Below, one piece after another: positions 1 to 8,046 of a stretch of 64,000 nt of DNA. This stretch comes from JAEZHK01 sp964575255 (lineage in GTDB: Bacteria; Bacillota; Clostridia; Christensenellales; Aristaeellaceae), in assembly GCA_964575255.1 (NCBI GenBank), contig CAZNPZ010000005.1, forward strand, positions 1 through 64,000, read 5' to 3'. A program made the translations under genes and the position numbers. Under the pieces are notes generated by a model, which was given only the letters and a program-made list of their open reading frames with translations, did not search any database and had not been told where the DNA came from. Positions within the stretch are counted from its first letter, which is position 1, and every line of letters starts with the position of its first letter.

Positions 1-4
1 TCTA

Positions 5-1173
5 GGTAACCACTGATTTAAACAGAAGCGGCGGCATGGTATAATAGGAAAAAAATCGGTGCGGTGATGAAGATGGAGAAGCAGCAGAGCATAGCGGATA
101 TCGAATACGCGAACCGGAAACGGAAGACCAAGCGAGATGAGTTTCTGGGGATCATGGAAGAAGTCATACCGTGGGATGAGTGGACGGCGCTCGTGGAGCC
201 ATATTACCCTGGTGGAAAACGCGGACGTCCACCGCGGGGTGTGGAAACGATGCTGCGGATGTATCTGCTGGCGAACTGGTTTAATCTGTCGGATGAAGGC
301 GTAGAGGACGCGATCTACGACAGCTATGCATTCCGGAAGTTCATGCGGGTGGACTTTCTTGGCGAGGAACAGGTACCGGACGCTACGACCCTGTGCAAGT
401 TCCGGAAGCTGCTGGGCGACAATGGAATCACGAAGCTGCTTTTCGAAACGATACGGGCGTTTCTGGATCGGCACGGCAAGCTGATGCACGGCGGAACCAT
501 TGTGGACGCGACGATCATCGAAGCGCCGACCTCAACGAAGAACGCGGAGAAGCAGCGCGATCCGGAGATGCACCAGGTGAAAAAGGGGAACGAGTGGCAC
601 TTTGGGGAGCGGCTGCACATTGGCGTGGATGCGGGGACAGGGTATGTTCACTCGATGGAGGTAACGGCAGCGAACACGGGCGAACGCGATGTTGTGCCGC
701 TTCTGATCCGTCCGGACGACGAAGTTCTGTACGGAGACGCCGGATATACGGGGCTTTCAAAGCGACCGGAAATACAGGCAGACGCTCACCTTTCCCAGAT
801 CGATTACCGCACGAATACCCGCAACCGGCTTCGTTGGAAGACCCAGGCCCCCGGCTTTGATTGGGATCGATCCATAGAGTATCAGAAATCCCGGGTTCGA
901 AGCAAGGTGGAGTACGTCTTCCTCATCATCAAGCGATTGTTCGGATACCGCAAGGTTCGCTACCGAGGACTGGTGAAAAACCAAACCCATGCGTTCATCC
1001 TGGGATCCTGCGCCAACCTGTTCATGTTGGCGCAATCCGGATGGTGCATGGGCGAAGGCCTTGCCTAAGAGGCCGGGCATACCCCCAGAGCCAGTGATTT
1101 AGCTCCGCTCGGTATGGTTCTCAATCATTGACGTTGCTTCTTGAACTGCTTCGGCCTTTAATCAGCGGTTACC
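5..1173 (+). mobile_element. Complete IS5-family insertion sequence
   Basis: A single-gene insertion sequence of about 1.17 kb. The left end (5-31, beginning GGTAACCACTGATT) is matched as an imperfect inverted repeat by the right end (1147-1173, ending AATCAGCGGTTACC). One intact transposase gene lies between them, with a TATAAT -10 box at 40-45. I see no clear target-site duplication: only four bases precede the left end, and they do not match the right flank. The right end lies inside the final codons of an ORF that resembles a branched-chain amino-acid binding protein. The window edge coincides with the element edge, which would also fit an assembly break at a repeated IS. Confidence 0.85.
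64..1068 (+). CDS. IS5-family DDE transposase
   Basis: Catalyses cut-and-paste movement of the surrounding element. The 334-residue length is normal for the IS5 group. An N-terminal DUF772-like DNA-binding region (about residues 45-125, with GRPPRGVETMLRMYLL) is followed by a DDE nuclease domain. Candidate catalytic residues are the Asp in IVDATIIEAP, the Asp in LYGDAGYTG, and the Glu in RSKVEYVF followed by the conserved KRLFGYRKVRYRG. The start could be GTG 64, ATG 67 or ATG 73; no strong ribosome site decides. There is no frameshift or internal stop, so the enzyme looks potentially active. Confidence 0.9.
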   Translation: MMKMEKQQSIADIEYANRKRKTKRDEFLGIMEEVIPWDEWTALVEPYYPGGKRGRPPRGVETMLRMYLLANWFNLSDEGVEDAIYDSYAFRKFMRVDFLGEEQVPDATTLCKFRKLLGDNGITKLLFETIRAFLDRHGKLMHGGTIVDATIIEAPTSTKNAEKQRDPEMHQVKKGNEWHFGERLHIGVDAGTGYVHSMEVTAANTGERDVVPLLIRPDDEVLYGDAGYTGLSKRPEIQADAHLSQIDYRTNTRNRLRWKTQAPGFDWDRSIEYQKSRVRSKVEYVFLIIKRLFGYRKVRYRGLVKNQTHAFILGSCANLFMLAQSGWCMGEGLA

Positions 1174-1212
1174 AAGGACGGCAAGGCTTCCTTCTACAAG
1201 TACATCGGGTAA
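1168..1212 (+). pseudogene. 3' stub of a branched-chain amino-acid binding protein gene (livJ-like)
   Basis: Reading in frame from inside the IS right end gives VTKDGKASFYKYIG and then a TAA stop at 1210-1212. This resembles the extreme C-terminus of LivJ/LivK-type periplasmic binding proteins. It sits just upstream of livHMGF, where the binding-protein gene normally lies. The inference is that the IS inserted a dozen codons before the natural stop. The rest of the gene would lie to the left of the window, if it survives. The identification rests on a very short tail plus context. Confidence 0.55.
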
Positions 1213-1219
1213 ATTTGTC

Positions 1220-1256
1220 GCGCGATATGGGGCGGGCGATCCGCCCCATATCGCGC
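1220..1256 (+). terminator. Perfect 16-bp stem-loop between livJ stub and livH
   Basis: A perfect inverted repeat with 16-bp arms (1220-1235 and 1241-1256, GCGCGATATGGGGCGG and its complement) and a 5-nt loop follows the livJ-like stop. No T-run follows. It is more likely an mRNA stabiliser or partial terminator that lowers permease expression relative to the binding protein than a full terminator. Confidence 0.6.
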
Positions 1257-1423
1257 CTGTATGAAAAGCCCGCATCACCTCGAGTCATTTTCGCGCCCCT
1301 CCTTGATATTGGGAAGCGCTCATGGTGCGGTTTTCACCGACCCATGATTTTCGTTGTTTATGAACCTTCGCGCCGGGAGCGATTCAGCGATTCTCGCTCC
1401 GGCTAAGAAAGGGTGTTCGCTCG

Positions 1424-2335
1424 ATGGACGGTTTATCGCTCTTCATTCAGCAGCTGATCAACGGGCTGCGCGTGGGTTCCATCTACGCGCTGATCGCGCT
1501 GGGCTACACGATGGTGTACGGCATCATCCGGCTGATCAACTTCGCCCACGGAGATTTTATCATGGTGGGCGGCTACACGCTGGTGTTCACGATTCCGCTG
1601 ATGACGGCCTACGGCATGCCCGCGTGGATGGCCGTGGTGCTCGCGGTCGTCGTGTGCGCGGTCGTGGGCATGCTGGTGGAGAAGATGGCCTACAGCCCGG
1701 TCCGGAAGCGCGGCAACAACATGTCCGCGCTGATCACGGCCATCGCGATGAGCCTGTTCCTTGAGAACCTGGCGCAGAAGCTGTTCACCGCGTCGCCCAA
1801 GCAGGTGGGCACGATCTTCAAGCTGGAAAACGTGGGCGGGTTCAGCGGCAACACGCTCTTGACCATCGCGATCGGCGTCGTGATGATGGTCGGCCTTTCG
1901 CTGTTCGTCAAGTACACCAAGGCCGGGCAGGCGATGCGCGCCGTGTCCGAGGACAAGGACGCGTCCAACCTGATGGGCGTGAACGTCAACCACACGATCA
2001 CGCTGACGTTCGGCATCGGCGCGGGGCTCGCGGGCGTGGCGGCGCTGATGTACTGCGCGCAGTACAATCAGGTGAACACCACGATGGGCTACATGCTGGG
2101 CCTGAAGGCGTTCGTCGCGGCGGTCTTGGGCGGGATCGGCATCATTCCGGGCGCGATGCTGGGCGGCCTCGCGGTCGGGATCATCGAGAGCCTCGCCAAG
2201 GCGTACATGGGTACCTTGACCGGCGGCGTGATCACTTCGGCGTTTTCGGACGCCATCGTGTTCGGGATCCTGATCATCGTGCTACTGGTCAAACCCGCCG
2301 GCATTCTGGGCAAGAACGTCGGCGAGAAAGTGTAG
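1424..2335 (+). CDS. livH: Branched-chain amino-acid ABC transporter permease LivH
   Basis: One of two inner-membrane permease subunits of a high-affinity leucine/isoleucine/valine importer. The 303-residue protein is almost wholly hydrophobic, with about eight membrane spans. It carries the family N-terminus (QQLINGLRVGSIYALIALGYTMVYGIIRLINFAHGD, positions 1445-1555) and the LivH signatures AVSEDKDASNLMGVNVN and KAFVAAVLGGIG. It is first in a tight livH-livM-livG-livF series and is preceded by the stem-loop at 1220-1256. The next gene follows immediately. With its binding-protein gene apparently interrupted, the transporter may depend on another binding protein or be poorly functional. Confidence 0.95.
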   Translation: MDGLSLFIQQLINGLRVGSIYALIALGYTMVYGIIRLINFAHGDFIMVGGYTLVFTIPLMTAYGMPAWMAVVLAVVVCAVVGMLVEKMAYSPVRKRGNNMSALITAIAMSLFLENLAQKLFTASPKQVGTIFKLENVGGFSGNTLLTIAIGVVMMVGLSLFVKYTKAGQAMRAVSEDKDASNLMGVNVNHTITLTFGIGAGLAGVAALMYCAQYNQVNTTMGYMLGLKAFVAAVLGGIGIIPGAMLGGLAVGIIESLAKAYMGTLTGGVITSAFSDAIVFGILIIVLLVKPAGILGKNVGEKV

Positions 2336-2344
2336 GTGGCGCCC

Positions 2345-3394
2345 ATGCTGATTCCCTCCAAAGAGCGCAAAAAGCATCTGGTCACCTTGCTGGGGATTGC
2401 CGCGCTGTTCCTGGGGCTCGTGGCGCTCGACCACACCAGCCTCGTCAACAGCTACATCCGCACGATCCTCTTACAGACCTGCTTCACGATCATCGTGGTC
2501 ACTTCGCTGAACCTGACGCTGGGCTTCCTGGGGCAACTCGCGCTGGGCCACGCGGGCTTCATGGCGATCGGCGCGTATACCTCCGCCCTGGTCACGAAGG
2601 CGATGCTGAACGCCATCAAAGCGGGGCAGATGGCGCCGATGCCCAATGTCCTGTTGTTTGCGATCGGTCTGATCGCGGGCGCGGTGATGGCGGCGGTGTT
2701 CGGCCTCGTGGTCGGCATCCCGGCGCTCAGGCTCCGCGGCGACTACCTCGCGATCATCACGTTGGGCTTTGGCGAGATCATCCGCGTCATCATCCAGAAC
2801 CTGCCGATGGCCGGCGGCAAGGGCCTGGGCAGCGGCCAGGCGGGACAGGCGCTGATTGGCATCATGAAGATGAACGACCTGTACCTGATCTTCTGGATCA
2901 TGGTCGGCTGCGTCGCGGCGATGTACTGTTTTGTGCGCTCAAAGTACGGGCGCGCGATCATGTCCATCCGCGAGGACGACATCGCGTCCTCTTCGGTGGG
3001 CATCAACACCACCTTCTACAAGGTTCTGACCTTTACGCTGTCCGCGTTCTTCGCGGGGGTCGCCGGCGCGATCTTCGCGCACCGCGGCACCGGCACGCTG
3101 CAGCCGGGCGACTTCACCTTCATGCGATCCACCGAAATGGTCATCATGGTGGTGCTGGGCGGCATGGGCTCCCTGACCGGCTCCATCGTCGCGACGATCA
3201 TCCTGACGGCGCTGCCGGAACTCTTGCGCTCCTTCGGCGACAACCGCATGCTGGTCTACTCGGTCGTCCTGGTGGTGGTCATGATTTTCCGGCCCACCGG
3301 CCTCGCGGGCTCCTACGAATTCTCGCTGTACCGGTCGATCTTTGAACGCAGGCGCAGGTCGGACGCCGCGGATGCCACGAAAGGCGGTGCCTGA
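2345..3394 (+). CDS. livM: Branched-chain amino-acid ABC transporter permease LivM
   Basis: Second permease subunit of the Liv importer, about 349 residues with around ten hydrophobic spans. Family features are LNLTLGFLGQLALGHAGFMAIGAYTSAL near the N-terminus, PALRLRGDYLAIITLGFGEIIRV mid-protein, and SIREDDIASSSVGIN, which is the cytoplasmic loop that contacts the ATPase. I chose ATG 2345 because AGGTGG lies just upstream; GTG 2336, directly after the livH stop, is the alternative. The gene is translationally coupled to livH and followed after one base by livG. Confidence 0.95.
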   Translation: MLIPSKERKKHLVTLLGIAALFLGLVALDHTSLVNSYIRTILLQTCFTIIVVTSLNLTLGFLGQLALGHAGFMAIGAYTSALVTKAMLNAIKAGQMAPMPNVLLFAIGLIAGAVMAAVFGLVVGIPALRLRGDYLAIITLGFGEIIRVIIQNLPMAGGKGLGSGQAGQALIGIMKMNDLYLIFWIMVGCVAAMYCFVRSKYGRAIMSIREDDIASSSVGINTTFYKVLTFTLSAFFAGVAGAIFAHRGTGTLQPGDFTFMRSTEMVIMVVLGGMGSLTGSIVATIILTALPELLRSFGDNRMLVYSVVLVVVMIFRPTGLAGSYEFSLYRSIFERRRRSDAADATKGGA

Positions 3395-3395
3395 C

Positions 3396-4157
3396 ATGGA
3401 AAGCATCCTGAAAGCGGTCAACCTGGGCATCGCGTTCGGCGGCCTGAAGGCCGTGCAGCGCTTCAACATCGACATCAAACAGGGCGAACTGGTCGGGCTG
3501 ATCGGGCCGAACGGCGCGGGCAAAACGACGGTGTTCAACCTGTTAACCGGCGTGTACAAACCTACCGAGGGCGAATTCTTCCTGATGGGTCAGAAGCTGA
3601 ACGGCCGCAAGACCCACGAAATCGTGGCCGCCGGCATCGCGAGGACGTTCCAGAACATCCGTCTGTTCAAGAAAATGACGGTGCTGGAAAATGTACTGAT
3701 TTCCTTTACGCCCAAGGTGCGTTACGGCCTGGGCGGCGCGCTGATCCGCAGCGGCAACTATTACGAGGAAGAAATCAAGATCACAGACAAGGCGATGGAC
3801 CTCCTCAGGGTCTTCAACCTCCAGGACAAAGCCGACTGGATGGCCGCGAACCTGCCCTACGGCCAGCAGAGGAAGCTGGAAATCGCGCGGGCGCTCGCGA
3901 CCGACATGAAGATGCTGCTCCTGGACGAGCCCGCCGCGGGCATGAACCCCACCGAGACGGCGGAGCTACTGGAGTGCATCAACATCATCCGCAGCCGCTT
4001 CAACATCGCGATCCTCCTGATCGAGCACGACATGAGCCTTGTGATGAACATCTGCGAGCGGATCGTCGTGATCGACTACGGCGAGATCATCGCCGAGGGC
4101 TTGCCCGAAGAGATCGCGCACAACCCGAAGGTCGTCGCGGCCTATCTGGGCGAGTAG
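3396..4157 (+). CDS. livG: Branched-chain amino-acid ABC transporter ATPase LivG
   Basis: Cytoplasmic ATPase that powers the Liv importer with LivF. The 253 residues show Walker A GPNGAGKTT, a Q-loop (FQNIRLFKKMTVLENV), a signature region (LPYGQQRKLEIARALA; LPYG replaces LSGG, as is usual in LivG), Walker B MLLLDEPAAGMNP and the H-loop LIEHDM. The start is ATG 3396, one base after the livM stop; an upstream in-frame start at 3342 would overlap livM and is less likely. The ribosome site is weak, so coupling to livM is probable. Confidence 0.95.
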   Translation: MESILKAVNLGIAFGGLKAVQRFNIDIKQGELVGLIGPNGAGKTTVFNLLTGVYKPTEGEFFLMGQKLNGRKTHEIVAAGIARTFQNIRLFKKMTVLENVLISFTPKVRYGLGGALIRSGNYYEEEIKITDKAMDLLRVFNLQDKADWMAANLPYGQQRKLEIARALATDMKMLLLDEPAAGMNPTETAELLECINIIRSRFNIAILLIEHDMSLVMNICERIVVIDYGEIIAEGLPEEIAHNPKVVAAYLGE

Positions 4158-4167
4158 GAGGGGCAGC

Positions 4168-4872
4168 ATGCTGACAGTAAAAGACCTGCACGTACACTAC
4201 GGCGCGATCCACGCGATCAAGGGCGTTTCGCTGACCGTCGGTGACGGCGAAATCGTATCGCTGATCGGCGCGAACGGCGCCGGGAAGACCACCATCCTTC
4301 GAACCATTTCGCAACTCAATCACGCCACGTCCGGCGAGATCACGCTGGACAAGCACGACTTGAGGCGCGCCGAGCCCAACCGCATCATTTCGATGGGACT
4401 GGCGCACGTGCCGGAGGGGCGGCATGTGTTCAGCCGCATGACGGTGCTCGAAAACCTCAAGATGGGCGCGTATTCGCTGAAAGACAAGAGCCGGGTCGAC
4501 CAGAACGTCGAGATGGTGTTCAAAAGCTTCCCGCGGCTCAAGGAACGCGCGAAACAGCTGGCCGGGACGCTGTCCGGCGGCGAGCAGCAGATGCTGTCCA
4601 CCGGCCGCGCGCTGATGACCAACCCCAAGATTCTATTGATGGACGAGCCGTCGATGGGGCTTTCGCCGATCCTGGTCAAGGAGATCTTCCGCATCATCGG
4701 AACGCTGCACGAGCAGGGGATTACGATCCTCCTGGTCGAGCAGAACGCGCGCATGGCGCTGTCGGTGTCCGACCGCGCGTATGTGCTCGAAACCGGCGCG
4801 ATCGTGATGAGCGGCACCGCCAACGAACTGATGGAGGACGACAAAGTCCGAAAAGCGTACCTTGGCGCATAG
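4168..4872 (+). CDS. livF: Branched-chain amino-acid ABC transporter ATPase LivF
   Basis: Second ATPase of the Liv importer, 234 residues, pairing with LivG. It has Walker A GANGAGKTT, the LivF-type sequence AHVPEGRHVFSRMTVLENL, signature LSGGEQQML, Walker B ILLMDEPSMGLSP and H-loop LLVEQNARMAL. A strong AGGAGGGG ribosome site lies just before ATG 4168, and the gap to livG is 10 bp. The stop codon lies inside the first of a run of hairpins (4861-4879) that ends the operon. Confidence 0.95.
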   Translation: MLTVKDLHVHYGAIHAIKGVSLTVGDGEIVSLIGANGAGKTTILRTISQLNHATSGEITLDKHDLRRAEPNRIISMGLAHVPEGRHVFSRMTVLENLKMGAYSLKDKSRVDQNVEMVFKSFPRLKERAKQLAGTLSGGEQQMLSTGRALMTNPKILLMDEPSMGLSPILVKEIFRIIGTLHEQGITILLVEQNARMALSVSDRAYVLETGAIVMSGTANELMEDDKVRKAYLGA

Positions 4873-5224
4873 CGCCAAGGCAAAGAAATCTCGCTTCGCG
4901 ATCTTTCTTTGCGGCGGGTGAAATCTGACGCATCTTTCACCCGCGGGGTTATGGCGCAAGCCCTGTTCACTTCGTTCACGGTCGGGCTTGCGCATTAATC
5001 GGTAGCAGCCTTCGACCGTACACGCCGCTTTGCGGCAGCTTTGATCCGCGTTCGCGGCCTCCCGCGCAATCGGGGGTTGCGACCCCCGATACCCCCAATC
5101 GGGAAAGAGCGACGGAAAGGGATCGAATTTCTCAAATCGTTTCGAGAGGGCATAATGCCCTCTTGATGTTCGTCTTTGGTGGGGAAAAGATTTCATCTTT
5201 TAAGCCCGCGCGTTGCGCGGGCTT
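4861..5224. repeat. Run of consecutive hairpins after livF
   Basis: No gene fits between livF and the next CDS at 5401. The stretch holds a series of near-perfect inverted repeats: 4861-4868/4872-4879; 4880-4888/4904-4912 with an inner TCGC-TTC-GCGA; 4914-4923/4935-4944; 4954-4963/4984-4993; 5070-5077/5082-5089; 5145-5153/5155-5163; and 5202-5211/5215-5224. Several can fold as mRNA hairpins and would terminate or protect the liv transcript. Such density is unusual for a simple terminator. Confidence 0.7.
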
Positions 5225-5234
5225 CTGCGGAGGT

Positions 5235-5390
5235 CCAGGGGCACTGCCCCTGGCGGGGGTTTTCGCCCCAAGTGAATACCGATCACCAACATTCAATACA
5301 CTTGGGGCGAAAACGGGTTTGGTGCGGCTCTGCCGAACAAAGCGTTTTGAAAACCCAGGAGCGAGCGCGGAGCCCCGCAAGGATCTTGAA
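5235..5390. repeat. Dispersed palindromic element, copy 1
   Basis: A composite of hairpin 5235-5242/5246-5253 (CCAGGGGC arms) and a perfect 16-bp palindrome 5259-5274/5299-5314 (GTTTTCGCCCCAAGTG) around a 24-nt loop. A tail follows, from GGGTTTGGTGCGGCTCTGCCG to GAAAACCCAGGAGCGAG. A second copy with the same architecture lies at 16687-16810. The shared tail GGT.CGGTGCGGCTCTGCCG and the re-paired AACCCAGG suggest a non-coding mobile or REP/MITE-like repeat. Confidence 0.6.
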
Positions 5391-5400
5391 GGAGTTTGGA

Positions 5401-6306
5401 ATGAACGAAAAAAACGGCTGGCACTACCTGTCCACGGTCGGCGCGCTTCTGATCTGGAGTTCGTCGTTCATCGCCACCAAGGTCGCGTACCGGAGTTTTC
5501 CGCCGATCACGCTGGCGGCGGCGCGGTTTCTTGTTGCGCTGATCCTTCTGTTCATCGCGCGGCTGGTCATGAAGGAAAAGATCAGGCCGACGAGGAAGGA
5601 AATCTGGCCGATCGCGTTCAGCGGGTTCATGGGGATCACGCTGTACTTCCTGTTTGAGAACGTGGGGCTTTCGATGACCACGGCGTCCAGCGCCGCGCTG
5701 ATCGTGGCGTCGTTTCCGGCGATCACGCTGGTGGGCGAGCGCATCGTATACAAGACGCCGATCACATTGAAACAGGTCGCGGGCATCGTGCTCGCGGTGG
5801 TGGGCGTGTACCTGATCTCGGTCGGCTCCGAAAAGACGGAGGGCGCGGAGAATCCGCTTCTCGGCAACCTGATCCTGCTGGGCACCGGCGTCGTGTGGGC
5901 GGCGTACATCTTTTCGACGCGCAAGGTTGTGGGGAAATTCCCCGCCGTCACGCTGTCGTACTACCAGACGCTGGCGGGCTTCATCGGCTTTCTGCCGTTC
6001 ACGCTGTTGGAGATCGGGAAATGGAAAACGCCCGACGCGCCGTCGGTCGGCATGCTTGTGTACCTGGGCGCGATGTGCTCGGTGGCGGCGTACATGATGT
6101 ATAACTACGGCCTGAGGCGGTTGAAGCCGTCCACATCCGCGTTTTTGATGAACCTCGTGCCCATCTTCGGCACGCTGTTTTCGGTGGTTCTCCTGGGCGA
6201 ACACCTGACCTGGCGGCACATCGTCGGCGGCGCGCTGGTTATCCTGGGCGTCCTCGTCAGCATCCGGGTCTCGCAGGGCGCGGTTGAGAAGGCCGAGGGC
6301 GCTTAA
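5401..6306 (+). CDS. EamA/DMT-superfamily membrane transporter
   Basis: A predicted 10-span drug/metabolite transporter of 301 residues with two EamA repeats, about residues 10-145 (STVGALLIWSSSFIATKVAYRS) and 155-295 (LGTGVVWAAYIFSTRKVV). Family members export amino acids, metabolites or drugs; the substrate cannot be read from the sequence. ATG 5401 is preceded by AAGGAG at optimal spacing. Longer readings reaching upstream would run through the palindromic element and are rejected. The 3' end overlaps the convergent ASCH gene by a few bases. Confidence 0.88.
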   Translation: MNEKNGWHYLSTVGALLIWSSSFIATKVAYRSFPPITLAAARFLVALILLFIARLVMKEKIRPTRKEIWPIAFSGFMGITLYFLFENVGLSMTTASSAALIVASFPAITLVGERIVYKTPITLKQVAGIVLAVVGVYLISVGSEKTEGAENPLLGNLILLGTGVVWAAYIFSTRKVVGKFPAVTLSYYQTLAGFIGFLPFTLLEIGKWKTPDAPSVGMLVYLGAMCSVAAYMMYNYGLRRLKPSTSAFLMNLVPIFGTLFSVVLLGEHLTWRHIVGGALVILGVLVSIRVSQGAVEKAEGA

Positions 6307-6761
6307 AAGAGGTACACGACCCGGAATGTCTCAAACGCCACTTCCATATCCTCGGAGAAAGCATATCCGAGCGTTTCCCCCTCCCGCGTGAAGAAGTCGC
6401 GGTGGTTTTCACGCCAGGATTCGATGGAATCGTCCTCGCCTTCGAGCCTCGCCCGCTCGAAGGTGATTTCATGAAACGGCAGGATAGCGACCGATTCGGT
6501 CTCGATCACGCAGCGGGGGTTTCCCGCCCAGTCGGTGACGAGGCTGAGGTCGCCCTCTTTCGGCAGGTCCAGCCCCATGATCCCAAGCCCTTTGACGCCG
6601 CTGGACGTGGCTTTCTTCTGGCCGGACAGGACCAGCTGCAACAGCCGGTTCGAGCCTTCTTCGTGGTTGTTGAACGCGAAGCACTCGTACGGCTGAAGCG
6701 CCGCGTCGCGCCCGGTCTCCATTAAAAATGTCCGCCAGCATTCCGCCGCTTTCTCGGTCAT
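6303..6761 (-). CDS. ASCH-domain protein
   Basis: A 152-residue cytoplasmic protein of the ASCH (PUA-like) family, thought to bind RNA or modified nucleotides; some members hydrolyse N4-acetylcytidine. Visible family features are SGQKKATSSGVKGLGIMG (substrate-pocket Lys-Lys), EGDLSLVTDWAGNPRCVIETESVAILPFHEI, and the C-terminal WRENHRDFFTREGE. ATG 6761 is chosen because the homologous region begins there; the reading frame further upstream is debris of the deacetylase pseudogene. It converges on the DMT transporter with a 4-base overlap. Confidence 0.85.
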   Translation of the reverse strand: MTEKAAECWRTFLMETGRDAALQPYECFAFNNHEEGSNRLLQLVLSGQKKATSSGVKGLGIMGLDLPKEGDLSLVTDWAGNPRCVIETESVAILPFHEITFERARLEGEDDSIESWRENHRDFFTREGETLGYAFSEDMEVAFETFRVVYLF

Positions 6762-6766
6762 ATCGA

Positions 6767-7231
6767 TCAATTCCCTTCCAGCAATTGATTTACGGTGACA
6801 AAAGTGTACCCTTCGGCCTTCAGCCTCGGAACGGCAAGCCGGATCGCCTCCAGCGAAATTTTCATTGTACATCGGATGCATCAGGAGGATATCCTTTGAT
6901 GGCTGTACGAATGGTTTCCGATTTCGCGGCCCGCGTTTGCGATCGCCTTCGCGCCCTCAGGCCGCTCCCTCATGGAATTTCCGCACAGGAAGAACGTGGC
7001 GGGCACGTTCAGTTCCCGGAGCGTTTCGAGGATTTCCGCCGTGCGCCCGGTTGGCCCATCGTCGATCGTCAGCGCGATCACCTTCTGGTCCGTCTCGGCG
7101 CGCGTCACCAGTTTCCCGAAGAATTGGAAGGTTCTGGATTTGGAGACGAGAAACAGCAGAAACGCGATCAGCGCGACGGCGGCGATCGCGATCACGGGCA
7201 CGAGGATTCTTTTTAAGCGCCGTCGGGACAT
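6767..7231 (-). pseudogene. Decayed polysaccharide deacetylase (NodB domain)
   Basis: The N-terminal 116 codons are intact: an N-terminal anchor (RILVPVIAIAAVALIAFLLF) and the first half of a NodB deacetylase with the catalytic TIDDGPT Asp pair and the metal ligands in NHSYSHQ. The frame then breaks. The next frame gives KDILLMHPMY, the His motif near the family C-terminus, and a third frame gives RLKAEGYTFVTVNQLLEGN and a stop at 6767-6769. The middle of the domain, with the RPPYG and DVDP-type motifs (roughly 70 residues), is missing. At least one internal deletion and frameshifts have inactivated a spore- or wall-type deacetylase. Confidence 0.8.
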
Positions 7232-7303
7232 GCGCCTCAGCCTTCTCCCAAATCAATACGCCTTTATTGACAGGAGAACGAGGGAGATTGTTCCAAACGA
7301 GAC

Positions 7304-7332
7304 TTAACTTCTTTACGTTTCCGTGATACACT
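7304..7332 (+). promoter_or_regulatory. Candidate promoter of the bce-like operon
   Basis: TTAACT (7304-7309) and TACACT (7327-7332) are separated by 17 bp and lie 20 bp before the response-regulator start. The boxes are moderate sigma-A matches. I could not find a convincing regulator operator. Confidence 0.45.
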
Positions 7333-7352
7333 TTTCGTCGGGGGTGGCGGCC

Positions 7353-8024
7353 ATGCACCGGATCCTGATCGTAGAGGACGACCAAACCATTTCGGGCGCG
7401 CTTATGCGCCATCTGGCGGCGTGGGGCTACGAGGCGCGCGCGGTGACGGATTTCGGCAACGTGATGAACGCGTTCTCCGAGTTCGACCCGCAGCTGACGC
7501 TGATGGACATCTCGCTGCCGTTTTTCAGCGGCTACCACTGGTGCGGCGAAATTCGCAAGGTCTCCAAAGCGCCCATCATCTTTCTGTCCAGCGCGTCGGA
7601 CAGCATGAACATCGTGATGGCGATTTCGCTGGGCGCGGACGACTTCATCGCCAAACCCTTCGACCTGAACGTACTGACCGCGAAGGTGCAGGCGATGATG
7701 CGCAGGGCCTACGATTTCGCGGGGACGAGCGAGATCGTCGAGCACCGGGGCGCGGTCTTGAACCTCTCGGACGGCACGCTGCACTTTGAGGGGCAGAAGA
7801 TCGAGCTGACGAGGAACGAACTGAAAATCCTCCAGACGCTGCTGGAACGCAAGGGGCGCGTGGTGGCGCGGGAAACCTTAATGCAGCGGTTGTGGGAGAC
7901 CGACAGCTTCGTCGACGAGAATACGCTGTCGGTCAATGTGGCGCGTCTTCGACGCAAGCTGGAGGCGGCGGGGCTTATGGGCTTCATTGAGACAAAAAAA
8001 GGGCTGGGCTATATCGTAAGCTGA
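7353..8024 (+). CDS. Response regulator, OmpR/BceR type
   Basis: A 223-residue two-component regulator. The receiver domain (about 1-115) has the acidic pocket VEDD, phospho-acceptor Asp in LTLMDISLP, Thr/Ser site FLSSASD and Lys in FIAKPFD. The C-terminal winged helix (about 130-223) has LTRNELKILQTLLERKGRVVARETLMQRLW. ATG 7353 follows a GGGGGTGG ribosome site. The kinase, ATPase and permease genes follow at once, which is the classic BceRSAB order for sensing and resisting cell-wall peptide antibiotics such as bacitracin. Confidence 0.92.
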   Translation: MHRILIVEDDQTISGALMRHLAAWGYEARAVTDFGNVMNAFSEFDPQLTLMDISLPFFSGYHWCGEIRKVSKAPIIFLSSASDSMNIVMAISLGADDFIAKPFDLNVLTAKVQAMMRRAYDFAGTSEIVEHRGAVLNLSDGTLHFEGQKIELTRNELKILQTLLERKGRVVARETLMQRLWETDSFVDENTLSVNVARLRRKLEAAGLMGFIETKKGLGYIVS

Positions 8025-8046
8025 TCAGGTTGGGGAGGGGCGCGCG

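Noticed and set aside
1128..1406. Short plus-strand frame between the IS and livH
   Set aside because: It spans the IS right end, the livJ stub in another frame and the hairpin. It has no ribosome site or homology.
5259..5314. tRNA or riboswitch candidate
   Set aside because: The structure is one long palindrome without cloverleaf, CCA or conserved T-loop, and it matches no riboswitch consensus I know.
5176..5400. N-terminal extension of the DMT transporter
   Set aside because: The extension runs through the palindromic element. ATG 5401 has a good ribosome site and begins at the first membrane repeat.
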